In this document: piece after piece, positions 34,965-43,615 of the stretch
How positions within the stretch are numbered: position 1 is the stretch's first letter
Layout: every line of letters begins with the position of its first letter
DNA from: Simplicispira hankyongi
GTDB lineage: Bacteria > Pseudomonadota > Gammaproteobacteria > Burkholderiales > Burkholderiaceae_C
Reading direction: 5' to 3'
Length of the DNA: 64,000 bases
NCBI RefSeq assembly: GCF_003570885.1
Contig: NZ_QXJC01000014.1
Location: 1-64,000, forward strand
Notes under the pieces: model-generated
Told to the model about the DNA's origin: nothing
What the model saw: only the letters and a program-made list of their open reading frames with translations
Database searches by the model: none
Program-made: the position numbers and the translations under genes

Positions 34965-35011
34965 TGTTTTTTTGGCCTCTCACGCATACTTACATTGAAT
35001 TGTTAGCTATA
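34965..35011. repeat. Dispersed palindromic repeat (copy 5, degenerate)
   Basis: GTTTTTTTGGCCTCTCACGC and TTGTTAGCTATATAAATTC, 36 bp after the stop of the LivJ-type gene. The inner arm has lost most of its pairing. The rest of the 290-bp gap to the regulator gene shows nothing else I can name. Confidence 0.6.
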
Positions 35012-35219
35012 TAAATTCTAGCTGCCTGGTATTTATTCAGGCTCCCTGCCGTGTGCTGCGGCACAGACCACAAGCCCCTGCCCTGCAGATGCCGGAACGG
35101 ATAGCCGGCAGCGCTGTGGTTTTTCGGGTTCATCGCCACTCGACAGCGTGCCACTAAAAAAACACAATCAGCGCCGTTCACCTGCCATCAGTTTTGCTGA
35201 TGCACCCAACTGCGCCGCC

Positions 35220-36128
35220 ATGAGCACCTTTGACCCGATTGCCCTTGAATGTCTTGCCGCCATCATTGAGGAGGGCGGCTTCGAACGCGCAGCGCAGCGC
35301 CTCAACGTGACGCAGTCAGCCGTCTCGCAGCGCCTGCGGGCGCTGGAGGCGCAGGTGGGGTCGGTGCTGATCGTGCGCAGCCGCCCGCTGCGACCTACCA
35401 GTTCTGGGCAAATGCTGCTCAAGCACACCAAGCAGGTGCGCCTGCTGCGCGCCGACCTGGAGCGTGATCTGCAGGAGCTCACGCCAAGTTCGCAGGGCGG
35501 CGGGCGCGAGGAAGAGCGCATCGCCATCGCCGTCAACGCCGACAGCATTGCCACCTGGGCGCTGGAGGCGCTCGGCCCCCTGGCGCGCCAGCGCCTGCCG
35601 CTGGAAATCATCGCCGACGACCAGGATTTCACACAGGAATGGCTGCGCTCGGGCCAGGTGCTGGGCTGCGTCACCACGGTCAAGCAGGCACTGCGCGGCT
35701 GTCGCATGGTGCCGCTGGGCGCCATGCGCTACGTCGCCGTGGCGCAGGCCGAATTTGCCGAGCGCTGCCTGCCCAGGGGCCTGACGCAGCACAGCTTTCG
35801 TGAGGTGCCGTTTGTCTCCTTCAACCGCAAGGACGACATGTCGGCCGAATTTGTCGCCCGTATCTTTGGTCTTAAACGGGTTTCGCTGCACCAGCTGTTC
35901 GTTCCCAGTACAGAGGGACAGTTGCGTGCGGTTCAGGCCGGCTGGGCGGTGGCCGTGCTGCCCGAGTTGTTGGTGCGGGCGCACATAGAAGACGGCAGCC
36001 TGGTCGATCTGGCGCCCGGCAGTTCGCTGCCCATTGCGCTGTACTGGCATTGCTGGAACCTGGAGTCCGCCGTGCTCAATGCGCTGACCGATGCCCTGAT
36101 TGCTGGGGCTGGCGCGGCACTGGCTTGA
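35220..36128 (+). CDS. argP: LysR-family regulator, ArgP/LysG type
   Basis: A 302-residue LysR regulator. The N-terminal helix-turn-helix is LAAIIEEGGFERAAQRLNVTQSAVSQRLRALEAQVGSVLIVR. The motifs RSRPLRPTSSGQMLLKHTKQVRLL and VSFNRKDDMSAEFV are typical of ArgP/LysG, which senses lysine and arginine and activates the exporter gene lysE/argO. No lysE is adjacent, which is unusual, so the target must be elsewhere. The start at 35220 (MSTFDPIALECLAA) matches ArgP starts. Confidence 0.87.
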   Translation: MSTFDPIALECLAAIIEEGGFERAAQRLNVTQSAVSQRLRALEAQVGSVLIVRSRPLRPTSSGQMLLKHTKQVRLLRADLERDLQELTPSSQGGGREEERIAIAVNADSIATWALEALGPLARQRLPLEIIADDQDFTQEWLRSGQVLGCVTTVKQALRGCRMVPLGAMRYVAVAQAEFAERCLPRGLTQHSFREVPFVSFNRKDDMSAEFVARIFGLKRVSLHQLFVPSTEGQLRAVQAGWAVAVLPELLVRAHIEDGSLVDLAPGSSLPIALYWHCWNLESAVLNALTDALIAGAGAALA

Positions 36129-36248
36129 ACCGCGACGGGCCCGGCCACGCCATGGCCCCTGCCGGGCGAGCGGAAAATGCGAGTAAACCCCATGGTTTTT
36201 GTACGACCAACCTATTCACATTTGAACTGATCTGTATACCATTGGGCC

Positions 36249-36863
36249 ATGGACAACGCTCCCCCCAAGGTTTCCTTCAAAGAACAGATGCACCAGGCGC
36301 GTGAGCGCGCCATTCTGCAGACGGCCTGCGACCTGCTGGGGTCGAAATCGTTCGACTGCATGACCATGGACGACGTGGCCGGTGGCGTCGGCATCGCCAA
36401 AGCCAGCCTGTACAAACATTTTGGCAGCAAGGAAGACCTCTGCTGCGCCGCCATGGTGAAGGTGCTGCACCTGGTGAACGCCCATGTGGCCGGCCTTGAC
36501 CCCTCCCTTGCAGCCGTGGACAAGCTGCGCGCAGTGGTGCGCTGGTCCCTTGAGCGGCTGCTGGAAGGCGAAATGCCGCTGCTGCCCAGCCACAACTCCA
36601 CGCTGCGTGCCGTCCTCATGAGCAACAAGGACTATGCCGATGGTGTGGTGCTTCTGAGCGACACATTGGGCGAATGGATCGTACAGGCGCAAACTGAGGG
36701 CGTACTGGACCCCCAGTTGCCGCCGCTCGTGGTGCTCTACACGCTCTACGCCCGGGCCTGCGACACCGTCGTCGGCTTTCTGCAGGAAAGCGGGTTGTAC
36801 AAGAACGACGAAATCATGGATCTGGTGCTCCGCACCTGCTTCGACGGGCTGCGCGCACGCTAA
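36249..36863 (+). CDS. TetR-family transcriptional regulator
   Basis: A 204-residue TetR protein. The DNA-binding domain is RERAILQTACDLLGSKSFDCMTMDDVAGGVGIAKASLYKHFGSKEDLCCAAM. The C-terminal domain contains LTDCMSN-like TetR_C features that I cannot assign to a ligand class. It is not beside an obvious target: upstream is argP and downstream the convergent uspA. Control target unknown. Confidence 0.85.
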   Translation: MDNAPPKVSFKEQMHQARERAILQTACDLLGSKSFDCMTMDDVAGGVGIAKASLYKHFGSKEDLCCAAMVKVLHLVNAHVAGLDPSLAAVDKLRAVVRWSLERLLEGEMPLLPSHNSTLRAVLMSNKDYADGVVLLSDTLGEWIVQAQTEGVLDPQLPPLVVLYTLYARACDTVVGFLQESGLYKNDEIMDLVLRTCFDGLRAR

Positions 36864-36918
36864 GCGCCTGTTCAAAGCGCGCGGTGCACCTTCCCGCCTA
36901 CCACCTGCCGAGGCGCGC

Positions 36919-37341
36919 TCAGCGCACGATCAGCACCGGCACACGGCTGTTGGCCAGCACCTGCGTAGTCACGGACCCCATGACCAGCGTACCCAGCGCG
37001 CCATGGCCGTGCGAGCCCATCACCAGCAGGTCGTACTTGCCAGCATCGGCGACCTTGCCAAGGGTGGCGCCGGCCGGCCCAATCTTGACGATGCGCTTGG
37101 TGGTGAGGCCTTTGCGATCAAGGAACTTGGTGACGGGGGCGAGCACCTTTTCCGCCTGTTCGGCGTAGTACTCGTCCACGACGTCCTTGCCCAGCGCCGC
37201 ACGCGCCCTGGCGGGCAGTTCGGCCTGCACCGTGATCACGCTGTACGCGTGTTTGGGGCCCAGCAGTTCATCGTGCGCGGCCAGGTAGGCCAGCATCTTC
37301 TTCGTATAGGCACTGCCGTCGACAGCGAGCAGGATATTCAT
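36919..37341 (-). CDS. Universal stress protein (UspA family)
   Basis: A 140-residue single-domain Usp. It begins MNILLAVDGSAYTKKMLAYL and carries the ATP-binding signature as LVMGSHGHGALGTLVMGSVTTQVLANSRVPVLIVR (G-2x-G-9x-G-S/T). The ATP motif suggests a nucleotide-binding subclass. It is monocistronic. Expression is usually triggered by starvation or stress, but no sequence signal for that was recognised. Confidence 0.93.
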   Translation of the reverse strand: MNILLAVDGSAYTKKMLAYLAAHDELLGPKHAYSVITVQAELPARARAALGKDVVDEYYAEQAEKVLAPVTKFLDRKGLTTKRIVKIGPAGATLGKVADAGKYDLLVMGSHGHGALGTLVMGSVTTQVLANSRVPVLIVR

Positions 37342-37486
37342 CGCATTTCTCCAGGTACGGTGACAGAAATCGGGCGCACCCGCGGCCGCCTTTGCTCACG
37401 CAAGCGCCAAGCCGCTGCGCTCGCGCCATCATACGGGCAGGGGCTCGAAGGGCATCAGGCCCACAGTTCACGTGAAAAAATTAGGT

Positions 37487-37534
37487 GAAAATGGCCTCTA
37501 GCGCTTATGCAGCATGCGCCAGCAGCTATAAAAA
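37487..37534. repeat. Dispersed palindromic repeat (copy 6)
   Basis: AAAATGGCCTCTAGCGCTTA and GCGCCAGCAGCTATAAAA, between the 3' end of the phosphoesterase gene (37571) and the uspA upstream region. Confidence 0.75.
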
Positions 37535-37570
37535 TAGAAGCTAGCGATCAAAATCGCCGTTCAACCGTGT

Positions 37571-38419
37571 TCACGATCCAAGCTCGACGCAGCACAAGGG
37601 GTCGAAGCACAGCTGCTCGTTCTTGCGCGCATAGCCCAGTGGGTTGGCCCGTACCCGGCAGCGCCAGGAACTGCCGTCGGCGCGCAGGCCTTGCGCCGTG
37701 TAGTCGATGGGCGTGTGCAGATGGCCGTGCAGCCACAGGCGCGCATGGGGCAGCAGGGCATCGAGTGCATTGCAAAAACCGGCGGTGCCCGGCTTCAGAC
37801 CGTAGCGCGGATCGGCGCTGCGCAGGCTGGGAGCGAAGTGGGTGACGGCGACGGTCGGGCCGCCAAAGGGCAGGGCCAAGGCCTGCTCCAGCCACTCCCG
37901 GCATTGCAGCGACTGCTGGCGCACCTCGGGCGCCAGCAGCGCTGCGCCGTGCACCGTGGCACCGGTGGTGCGCAGGTAATAGTTGGCGGCGCGAAAGGCC
38001 TTCTCGCGCATCTGCAGGCGCCGATCGCCCTCCACGCGGGCGTCGTCGGCCAGTGCGTCGAAATCGCTCCACAGCGTGGTACCGACAAAACGCACGCCGT
38101 TCAGCACGGCGGTCTGGCGCTCCAGCCAGATCAGGCCAAGCCGCTCGCAGGTGGCGCGCAGGCGCTCGTGGGCGGCGTGGAAATCCTGCGCGTCGTACTC
38201 ATGGTTGCCGGGCACGAAAATCACCGGCACCGGCCAGCCGGCGTATTGCGGCAGCGGGGAAAAGTGCTCCAGGCCGAAGTCGTCGCCCATGAGCAGCGAG
38301 CCTGTTTGGTACGAGCCGATGTCGCCCGCCAGCACCAGCGCGCCAGCGCCTGGGGCCGGCTGGGGCGCGAAGTCGGGGTGCACCTCCAGGTGCAGGTCGG
38401 AGAGCAGCTGAATCTTCAT
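37571..38419 (-). CDS. Calcineurin-like metallophosphoesterase
   Basis: A 282-residue binuclear metallophosphoesterase. The metal-binding motifs run in order: SDLHLE, LAGDIG, PGNHEYD, TVAVTHFAP and LHGHLHTPIDY. The start at 38419 (MKIQLLSDLHLEVHPDF) is clear, with GGCGAG upstream, although the frame stays open far beyond. It resembles Ser/Thr phosphatase-like or nucleotide phosphodiesterase proteins of unknown substrate. It lies 35 bp after the exported protein gene and may share its transcript. Confidence 0.9.
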   Translation of the reverse strand: MKIQLLSDLHLEVHPDFAPQPAPGAGALVLAGDIGSYQTGSLLMGDDFGLEHFSPLPQYAGWPVPVIFVPGNHEYDAQDFHAAHERLRATCERLGLIWLERQTAVLNGVRFVGTTLWSDFDALADDARVEGDRRLQMREKAFRAANYYLRTTGATVHGAALLAPEVRQQSLQCREWLEQALALPFGGPTVAVTHFAPSLRSADPRYGLKPGTAGFCNALDALLPHARLWLHGHLHTPIDYTAQGLRADGSSWRCRVRANPLGYARKNEQLCFDPLCCVELGS

Positions 38420-38454
38420 GGGCAGATTCTCGCCCTGCCAGCACCAACAGCCTC

Positions 38455-39456
38455 CTAGTTGCGCTGGCCAGCCAGCACCTCGTCGAGCGCTTGCGCCACG
38501 GCGTGGAATTCGGCATGGCTCAGCGTGCGCGTCTGTTCGTGACCCGACTTGGCCCGTATTTGAAAGCGCCACTGCGTGCGCCTGGCCGGCTGGTACGCGG
38601 CAGCAGCCTGGCGGAAGGCGTCCATGTCCACGGGAAAACTGGCGCTTTCCTGGTAGCTGCACTTGCGCTCGAACAGGTCGCGCATGTTGCAGGTGGAGCC
38701 CTGCTTGTCCACGCTGAGGGCCACGCTTTTCTCGCCCGCTGCAGCGCCATAGCGCGCCTCGCTCAGCAAATGCATGCTGTAGTCGGTGTACGTGTCGGTG
38801 ACGACCACCTGCACCGATGGCTGGTGCGTCTTGCGGTCGATGCGCACCCGCAAAAATTCGGTGTTCGGGTATTCGCGGCTCTCGGGCGCGTGCGCAGCGG
38901 CGGTGTCCAGCATCAGCGCGGGAGCTGCCGGGTCGTCCTTGAGCGCGATACGGCTCTTGTAGAAATTGCTGTCGTTGCGGCCGACCAGGGCCTCGAACGC
39001 TGCCTGGTTGTCCAGGGATTTGAAGAAGTAATCGCCATGCTTCCAGCTGGCGCCTTTTTGCAGCAGGTTGTAGCTCTGCGCCTGGCCGTCGGCAAAGAAG
39101 GTGAAGTAGCTGCTCTTGTCGGCTGCTGCGCCGGCCTCGGTGATCTCGGTGGCGGCCAGCGCCTTGCAGGCGTTGGCGCGGTCCGATCCCGGTTTGGGCA
39201 GCAAGCGCAGTTCTGCGCTGCAAACCCCCTGGGCGTCGCTGGTGCAGGACCAGGGCGCTGGCAGCTTCTGGCCGCCAAAGAAGCTGCCATCGTCCGACTG
39301 GCAGGCACCGCGCACGGTGGCGTGCACGACGGGTTGCTGCTGCGCGTCAAGCAAAAGCAAATGGATGTGGCCAGTCGCCGGACTTTCCGCCCAGACGCCG
39401 GAGGTCAGTGCCAGCGCGCTCGTTGCGGCCAAGGCAAGCGCCAGAATTTTGTGCAT
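38455..39456 (-). CDS. Exported protein of unknown function
   Basis: A 333-residue protein with a signal peptide (KILALALAATSALALTSGVWA). I do not recognise a domain. The mature N-terminus (GHIHLLLLDAQQQPVVHATVRGACQS) resembles a carboxypeptidase-regulatory-like or Ig-like fold. The C-terminal part has a conserved-looking RRTQWRFQIRAKSGHEQTRTLSHAEFHAVAQAL. Paired cysteines (GACQSD, SCTSD, TCNMRDLFERKCS) suggest disulfides in the periplasm. The start at 39456 begins the signal peptide. It may be cotranscribed with the phosphoesterase gene. Confidence 0.7.
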   Translation of the reverse strand: MHKILALALAATSALALTSGVWAESPATGHIHLLLLDAQQQPVVHATVRGACQSDDGSFFGGQKLPAPWSCTSDAQGVCSAELRLLPKPGSDRANACKALAATEITEAGAAADKSSYFTFFADGQAQSYNLLQKGASWKHGDYFFKSLDNQAAFEALVGRNDSNFYKSRIALKDDPAAPALMLDTAAAHAPESREYPNTEFLRVRIDRKTHQPSVQVVVTDTYTDYSMHLLSEARYGAAAGEKSVALSVDKQGSTCNMRDLFERKCSYQESASFPVDMDAFRQAAAAYQPARRTQWRFQIRAKSGHEQTRTLSHAEFHAVAQALDEVLAGQRN

Positions 39457-39628
39457 GGGAAGCTCCAGAAAGTGGGGTCTTGGCGCCAGCCGACGCATCG
39501 GGCCGCAAACGCGCGTGGCGCATGGTAGCGGGTGCACCACGCGTTCTGTACGCAAAACCTACGCCGTGCAGGGCCGAAGCAGGGTACGGCCTGAGAAGGT
39601 GTTCACGATCCGGGGACGCGTCGATGTT

Positions 39629-40603
39629 CTACGGCGCACCAGAGGTCTGCTGAGGCAGGTGCTCCGCCTTTGCCGCGCGGGCCACCACCTCGCGCAGCCA
39701 GCGGTGCGCTGCGCCGCTGGCGCGACGCTGGTGCCACAGCGCATCCACATGCACCGTGGGCAACTGCAGGGGCAGCGCCCGCCATACCAAGGCACCTTCG
39801 AGGCCGGTGACGCCAAAGAAATGCAGCGGCAGCACGGTCAGCAAATCGGAGTTGGCAACGATGCGCCCGGCCGTGAAAAACTGGTTCACGGTGAGCACGA
39901 TACGGCGCTCGCGCCCCATCGCTGCCAGCGCCTCATCGGTAAAACCGTAGGGCCGGCCGGAAAAGCTCACCAGCAGGTGGCGCGCCGCGCAGTACTGGTC
40001 CAGCGTCAGCGGGCTGGCAGCCAGCGGGTGGTCCTTGCGCATCAGGCAGACGTATTCGCCGTCGTACACGCGCTGGTGGGCGTAGCTCACCGCGTCGCCG
40101 GTCTGGTTGCGCGCGGTCAGATCCGCCAGCACCGCAGGGAAGTAGCCGATGGCGAGGTCCGCCGTCTCGTCGTCCAGCAGGCGGCGCGGGTCGCGCGTGG
40201 CCAGTGGCAGTACGCGCATGGAGACGCCCGGCGCTTCGGCGGCCAGGATGCGCACCATGTGCGGAAGCAGCGCCGCAGCGGTGGCGTCCGCCATGGCCAG
40301 CACAAAGCTGTTGTCGGCCAGCAGGGGAGTAAAGCGCTCGGGTGCCAGTGCGGCTTCGAGCTGCGCCAGCGCGGTCTGCACCACGGGCCAGAGCGCCTGC
40401 GCGCGCGGTGTGGGTTCAACGCCGGTGCCACTGCGGCGCAGCAGTTCATCGCCCAGGGTTTCCCGCAAGCGGCGCAAGGCATTGCTGACGGCGGGCTGGG
40501 TCAGCGCCAGCTTGTGGGCCGCCCGCGTCAGGCTGCGCTCGGCCATGACCGCGTCGAACACGCGCAACAAATTCAGGTCGAGACGGCGAAAGGCGTCAGG
40601 CAT
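39629..40603 (-). CDS. LysR-family transcriptional regulator
   Basis: A 324-residue LysR protein. The DNA-binding part is DLNLLRVFDAVMAERSLTRAAHKLALTQPAVSNALRRLRETLGDELLRRSGTG, a NodD/NahR-like subgroup start. The effector domain follows (FVLAMADATAAALLPHMVRIL). The frame is open to 40723, but the ATG at 40603 fits the family. It is divergent from the small DUF1127-like gene. Target unknown. Confidence 0.88.
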   Translation of the reverse strand: MPDAFRRLDLNLLRVFDAVMAERSLTRAAHKLALTQPAVSNALRRLRETLGDELLRRSGTGVEPTPRAQALWPVVQTALAQLEAALAPERFTPLLADNSFVLAMADATAAALLPHMVRILAAEAPGVSMRVLPLATRDPRRLLDDETADLAIGYFPAVLADLTARNQTGDAVSYAHQRVYDGEYVCLMRKDHPLAASPLTLDQYCAARHLLVSFSGRPYGFTDEALAAMGRERRIVLTVNQFFTAGRIVANSDLLTVLPLHFFGVTGLEGALVWRALPLQLPTVHVDALWHQRRASGAAHRWLREVVARAAKAEHLPQQTSGAP

Positions 40604-40765
40604 GGCAGGGGAGCTTGCTAAGAGCCTGTTCAAAAGAGGAGGAAACGCATGATATTCACGATAGGAATGAGCATCATCACAAACATAAAGTTGAATAACA
40701 CGCGGGTAAACCCTAGTATTCACCCATCACACCAATTGGTGCCGTTGTTTGCCAGGAGTTTCACC

Positions 40766-40972
40766 ATGTCCACGCTTGCCCACTCGCCCTTTTTGCGCAC
40801 CCCTTCCTTCTCCGCAGCGGCGGTCAACCGGGTATCCGGATTGGGCACCATGCTGGCCGCTTGGCGGGTTGCACGCCGCAAGGCCCGCGAAGACCGCGAA
40901 ATGTGGGCGCTGGCCCAGCAAGATCCACGCCTCATGAACGACCTTGTCTGCGCCCTTCAGCGCCAAGACTGA
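40766..40972 (+). CDS. Small DUF1127-like protein
   Basis: A 68-residue protein. Its C-terminal half (AAWRVARRKAREDREMWALAQQDPRLMNDLVCAL) resembles the DUF1127 helix pair, with the consensus L-x-x-D-x-R-x-L-x-D pattern. AGGAG lies at ideal spacing before the ATG at 40766. Known DUF1127 proteins are arginine-rich and bind RNA or affect phosphate and arginine metabolism in alphaproteobacteria; the role here is unknown. A strong terminator follows about 110 bp downstream. Confidence 0.75.
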   Translation: MSTLAHSPFLRTPSFSAAAVNRVSGLGTMLAAWRVARRKAREDREMWALAQQDPRLMNDLVCALQRQD

Positions 40973-41080
40973 GTAGCGTCTCCCAGGAGGGCATCAGCCT
41001 GGTGCTTCCGGTTTCCGCATCGGAGGCCGCTAGCTGCTTTGTTCAGCCTGTCTGCCTTGATAAAGGTTCACGCTTTCAGC

Positions 41081-41110
41081 AAAAAAGCCGCGCTCTAGCG
41101 CGGCTTTTTT
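41081..41110. terminator. Strong rho-independent terminator
   Basis: AAAAAAGCCGCGCT and AGCGCGGCTTTTTT form an almost uninterrupted inverted repeat with A- and T-runs on both sides, so it can work in both directions. It insulates the DUF1127-like gene from the iron operon. Confidence 0.95.
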
Positions 41111-41229
41111 GCGTCCTGCGGGAGCAAAGTAGGCGCGCCTGCCCATGCGCAGGCACTTCTCCCAGCACAGAGGCACGCCAGCAACGCATTCTTGATCCTG
41201 CGCAAACTTTCTCCACAAAATACTTTTAG

Positions 41230-41248
41230 AATGCGAGTCGTTCTCAAT
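41230..41248. promoter_or_regulatory. Fur box before the ftr iron operon
   Basis: AATGCGAGTCGTTCTCAAT agrees at 15 of 19 positions with AATGCGAATGATTCTCATT, a Fur box form common in this group as I remember it. It lies 62 bp upstream of ftrA, next to a possible -10 (TAGAAT at 41227-41232), so iron-bound Fur would block the promoter. Confidence 0.7.
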
Positions 41249-41310
41249 CGCATGCACCTTTACTGAACTCCGATTGAGCCCTTTTTCAACATCCATCAAA
41301 GGCTCGCAAC

Positions 41311-41856
41311 ATGCTGCTTCGCTCCCTCGCCCTGACCGGCGCTCTCTGCCTCAGTCTGCCTGCTCTGGCGCTGGAGTACCCGATCGGTGCGCCCCAGAAC
41401 GTCTCCGGCATGGAAGTGGGGGCCGTCTATCTGCAGCCGGTCGAGATGGAACCCGCAGGCATGATGCACAAGGTGTCGGAATCCGACATTCACCTCGAAG
41501 CCGACATCCACGCCTTGAGCAGCAACGTCAATGGCTACTCCGAAGGCACCTGGATTCCCTTTCTGCTCGTGAAATACGAGCTGACCAAACAAGGTTCGGG
41601 CGAAGCCATCCGTGGCGACATGATGCCCATGGTGGCCAGCGACGGCCCGCACTACGGCGACAACGTCAAGCTCGCAGGTCCCGGAAAGTACCACGTGAAG
41701 TTCACCATCTACCCGCCCAACGCCAAGGAAAATGCCACGGGTATGCACTTTGGCCGGCATACCGACCGCGCGACCGGCGTGCGCCCTTGGTTCAAGACGG
41801 TCGATCTGGAATGGGACTTCACCTACGCTGGCATTGGCAAGAAGGGCGGCTACTGA
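41311..41856 (+). CDS. ftrA: Periplasmic iron-binding protein of the P19/FtrA type
   Basis: A 181-residue periplasmic protein of the P19/Tpd family. The signal peptide (LLRSLALTGALCLSLPALA) is followed by YPIGAPQNVSGMEVGAVYLQPVEMEPAG, with the metal-binding methionine and histidine residues (MMHKVSESDIHLEADIHAL; GMHFGRHTDRATG). P19 proteins bind copper and iron and work with an FTR1-type permease. The gene opens an operon whose later genes match ftrB, ftrC and ftrD of Bordetella and Brucella, a ferrous iron uptake system. A Fur box lies upstream. Confidence 0.92.
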   Translation: MLLRSLALTGALCLSLPALALEYPIGAPQNVSGMEVGAVYLQPVEMEPAGMMHKVSESDIHLEADIHALSSNVNGYSEGTWIPFLLVKYELTKQGSGEAIRGDMMPMVASDGPHYGDNVKLAGPGKYHVKFTIYPPNAKENATGMHFGRHTDRATGVRPWFKTVDLEWDFTYAGIGKKGGY

Positions 41857-41857
41857 C

Positions 41858-43267
41858 ATGCGGCGCAAGCTCCCTGCGCACAAGGCCGTCGCGCTGGCTG
41901 CGGCCCTGTGCGCTGCGACCCTGCCGCTTGCCAGCGAGGCCGCAACCGACTCCGACGCGCTGATGGCGCAAGTGAAGGCGCTGGCCGATCGCGTGGAACG
42001 CCTGGAAGCGCAAAACGCGCAATTGCGTACCGCGCTGGAAAGTGATCGCATCAGCGAAAACGAGCCCGAACTGGCCACCCGCCTCAAGGCCGTGGAAGCA
42101 CAGCAGGATGCGCTCAAAGGCCCGGCCAGCAAGTTGGCCGATGCATTGGGCGGCATCAGGGTCGAAGGCAGCCTGACCGGCATGGTGCAGCAGACAGGGC
42201 GCAGTTCACTTGCCGATCCGGGTTCGAGCGGCAGCCGTGCCAACTACCGCGGCGACGTGGCCGCGACCTTGCCTGGGGGTGACTTTGGCGCCAACAAGGG
42301 CAAGGTGTTTCTGCATGCACGCTTTGGGCAAGGTGATGGCTTGGCGCTGCGACCCACCTACACCGGCACCGCCAACACCACGGCCTTTGCCGGCAACGAC
42401 ACGGATGACACCCAGTTCACGGTGGCGCAGGCCTGGTACCAGCTGGAGGTGCCGCTTGACCAGAAAGCCTCTGACAAGGCGGTGTTCACCGTCGGCAAGA
42501 TTGACCCGTTTGCTTTCTTTGACCAGAACGCCATCGCCGACGATGAGACACGGCGCTTTGCGAACAACGTGTTCGTCCACAACCCTCTGCTCGACTCCGG
42601 AGGTGATACGGGTGCCGACCACTTCGGCTTCGCCCCTGGGGCGATAGCCGCGTACGAAAACTCCAGCGAGAAAACCATGCCATGGGGCACTTCGCTGGGC
42701 GTGTTTGGCTCGGGCGACGGCGCCAACTTCCGCGGTAGCAGCGGAAAACCTTTCGTGATCGCGCAGGCCTGGGTCTCGCCACGCATCAACCATCTGCCTG
42801 GCACTTACCGCGTCTATGCATGGAGCAATGCGCGCGGCACCGATTTCGATGGCAGTCAAGCTCGCCACGCTGGCATGGGTCTCTCGATGGACCAGCGCGT
42901 CACAGACGAGCTGACGCTATTTGGGCGTTACGGCCACCAGACCTCCGGGCATGTGCTGTTCAACGGTGCATTCACCATCGGTGGAGAACTCGACGGTTCG
43001 GCCTGGCGGCGCGGCTCCGATGGCCTGGGCCTGGCGTTCGGCATGCTGCGCACCAGCGGGCGCTACGCCTCGGCATCGGCAGCGGATCCCGCCAACTATG
43101 GTTTTGCCGCACGTGGTTCCGAGCGCATTGGCGAGCTGTACTACCGCATGCATTTGAACGATCACGTAGAGATCACACCCAGCCTGCAATATATTTCGCG
43201 GCCGGCGGCCAATCCCGATGCCAAGGGGATCGCGCTGGTTGGCCTGCGCGCCCGGGTGGGGTTCTGA
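41858..43267 (+). CDS. Outer-membrane porin inside the ftr operon
   Basis: A 469-residue protein with signal peptide (AVALAAALCAATLPLASEA), a short coiled coil (MAQVKALADRVERLEAQNAQLRTAL) and a long beta-rich domain. The domain ends in the aromatic outer-membrane signature ALVGLRARVGF, with a terminal phenylalanine. The pattern fits an OprB-like carbohydrate-selective porin fold. It starts 2 bp after ftrA, and its TGA overlaps the ATG of ftrB, so it is a true member of the operon. It may let iron or chelates cross the outer membrane; this is inference from context. Confidence 0.85.
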   Translation: MRRKLPAHKAVALAAALCAATLPLASEAATDSDALMAQVKALADRVERLEAQNAQLRTALESDRISENEPELATRLKAVEAQQDALKGPASKLADALGGIRVEGSLTGMVQQTGRSSLADPGSSGSRANYRGDVAATLPGGDFGANKGKVFLHARFGQGDGLALRPTYTGTANTTAFAGNDTDDTQFTVAQAWYQLEVPLDQKASDKAVFTVGKIDPFAFFDQNAIADDETRRFANNVFVHNPLLDSGGDTGADHFGFAPGAIAAYENSSEKTMPWGTSLGVFGSGDGANFRGSSGKPFVIAQAWVSPRINHLPGTYRVYAWSNARGTDFDGSQARHAGMGLSMDQRVTDELTLFGRYGHQTSGHVLFNGAFTIGGELDGSAWRRGSDGLGLAFGMLRTSGRYASASAADPANYGFAARGSERIGELYYRMHLNDHVEITPSLQYISRPAANPDAKGIALVGLRARVGF

Positions 43268-43605
43268 TGCGAGTGCCCAAACACTTGCTACTCACCGCCG
43301 CGGGGCTGCTGCTGGCGGCGAGCGCAGCACAGGCACAGGAGCTGCCCACCTTCCGGCTGGAAATGAAAAACGGCCGCTTCGAACCCACCGAGATCGTGGT
43401 GCCCGCCAATACGCGCTTCAAGCTTGTGCTGCACAACGCCGGCCCAGAGGCCGAGGAGTTCGAGAGCCTGGAGCTCAAGAAGGAAAAAGTGCTGGCGCCT
43501 GGCGCCACCAGCTTCCTGGTGTTCGTGCCGCTCAAGCCCGGAAGCTACCGCTTCTTTGGCGATTTCCATCCCGATACGGCGCAAGGCCATATCGTCGCGC
43601 GCTGA
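43267..43605 (+). CDS. ftrB: Periplasmic cupredoxin-domain protein, FtrB type
   Basis: A 112-residue protein with a signal peptide (LLLTAAGLLLAASAAQA) and a single cupredoxin domain (FRLEMKNGRFEPTEIVVPANTRFKLVLHNAGPEAEEFESLELKKEKVL then GSYRFFGDFHPDTAQGHI). In FtrABCD systems FtrB is thought to oxidise ferrous iron before uptake through FtrC. The copper-ligand set is not the full blue copper set: no cysteine is present. Its start overlaps the porin stop. Confidence 0.9.
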   Translation: MRVPKHLLLTAAGLLLAASAAQAQELPTFRLEMKNGRFEPTEIVVPANTRFKLVLHNAGPEAEEFESLELKKEKVLAPGATSFLVFVPLKPGSYRFFGDFHPDTAQGHIVAR

Positions 43606-43615
43606 AAGCCCCTCC

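Noticed and set aside
37560-37585. Inverted-repeat element end near the phosphoesterase stop codon
   Set aside because: GTGTTCACGATCC resembles the 54.4-kb element terminus, but no partner arm is present, so it is not listed as an element.
38420-39223. Extension of the phosphoesterase frame to 550 residues
   Set aside because: It is out of frame with and overlaps the exported protein gene, and the phosphoesterase motif SDLHLE starts only a few residues after 38419.
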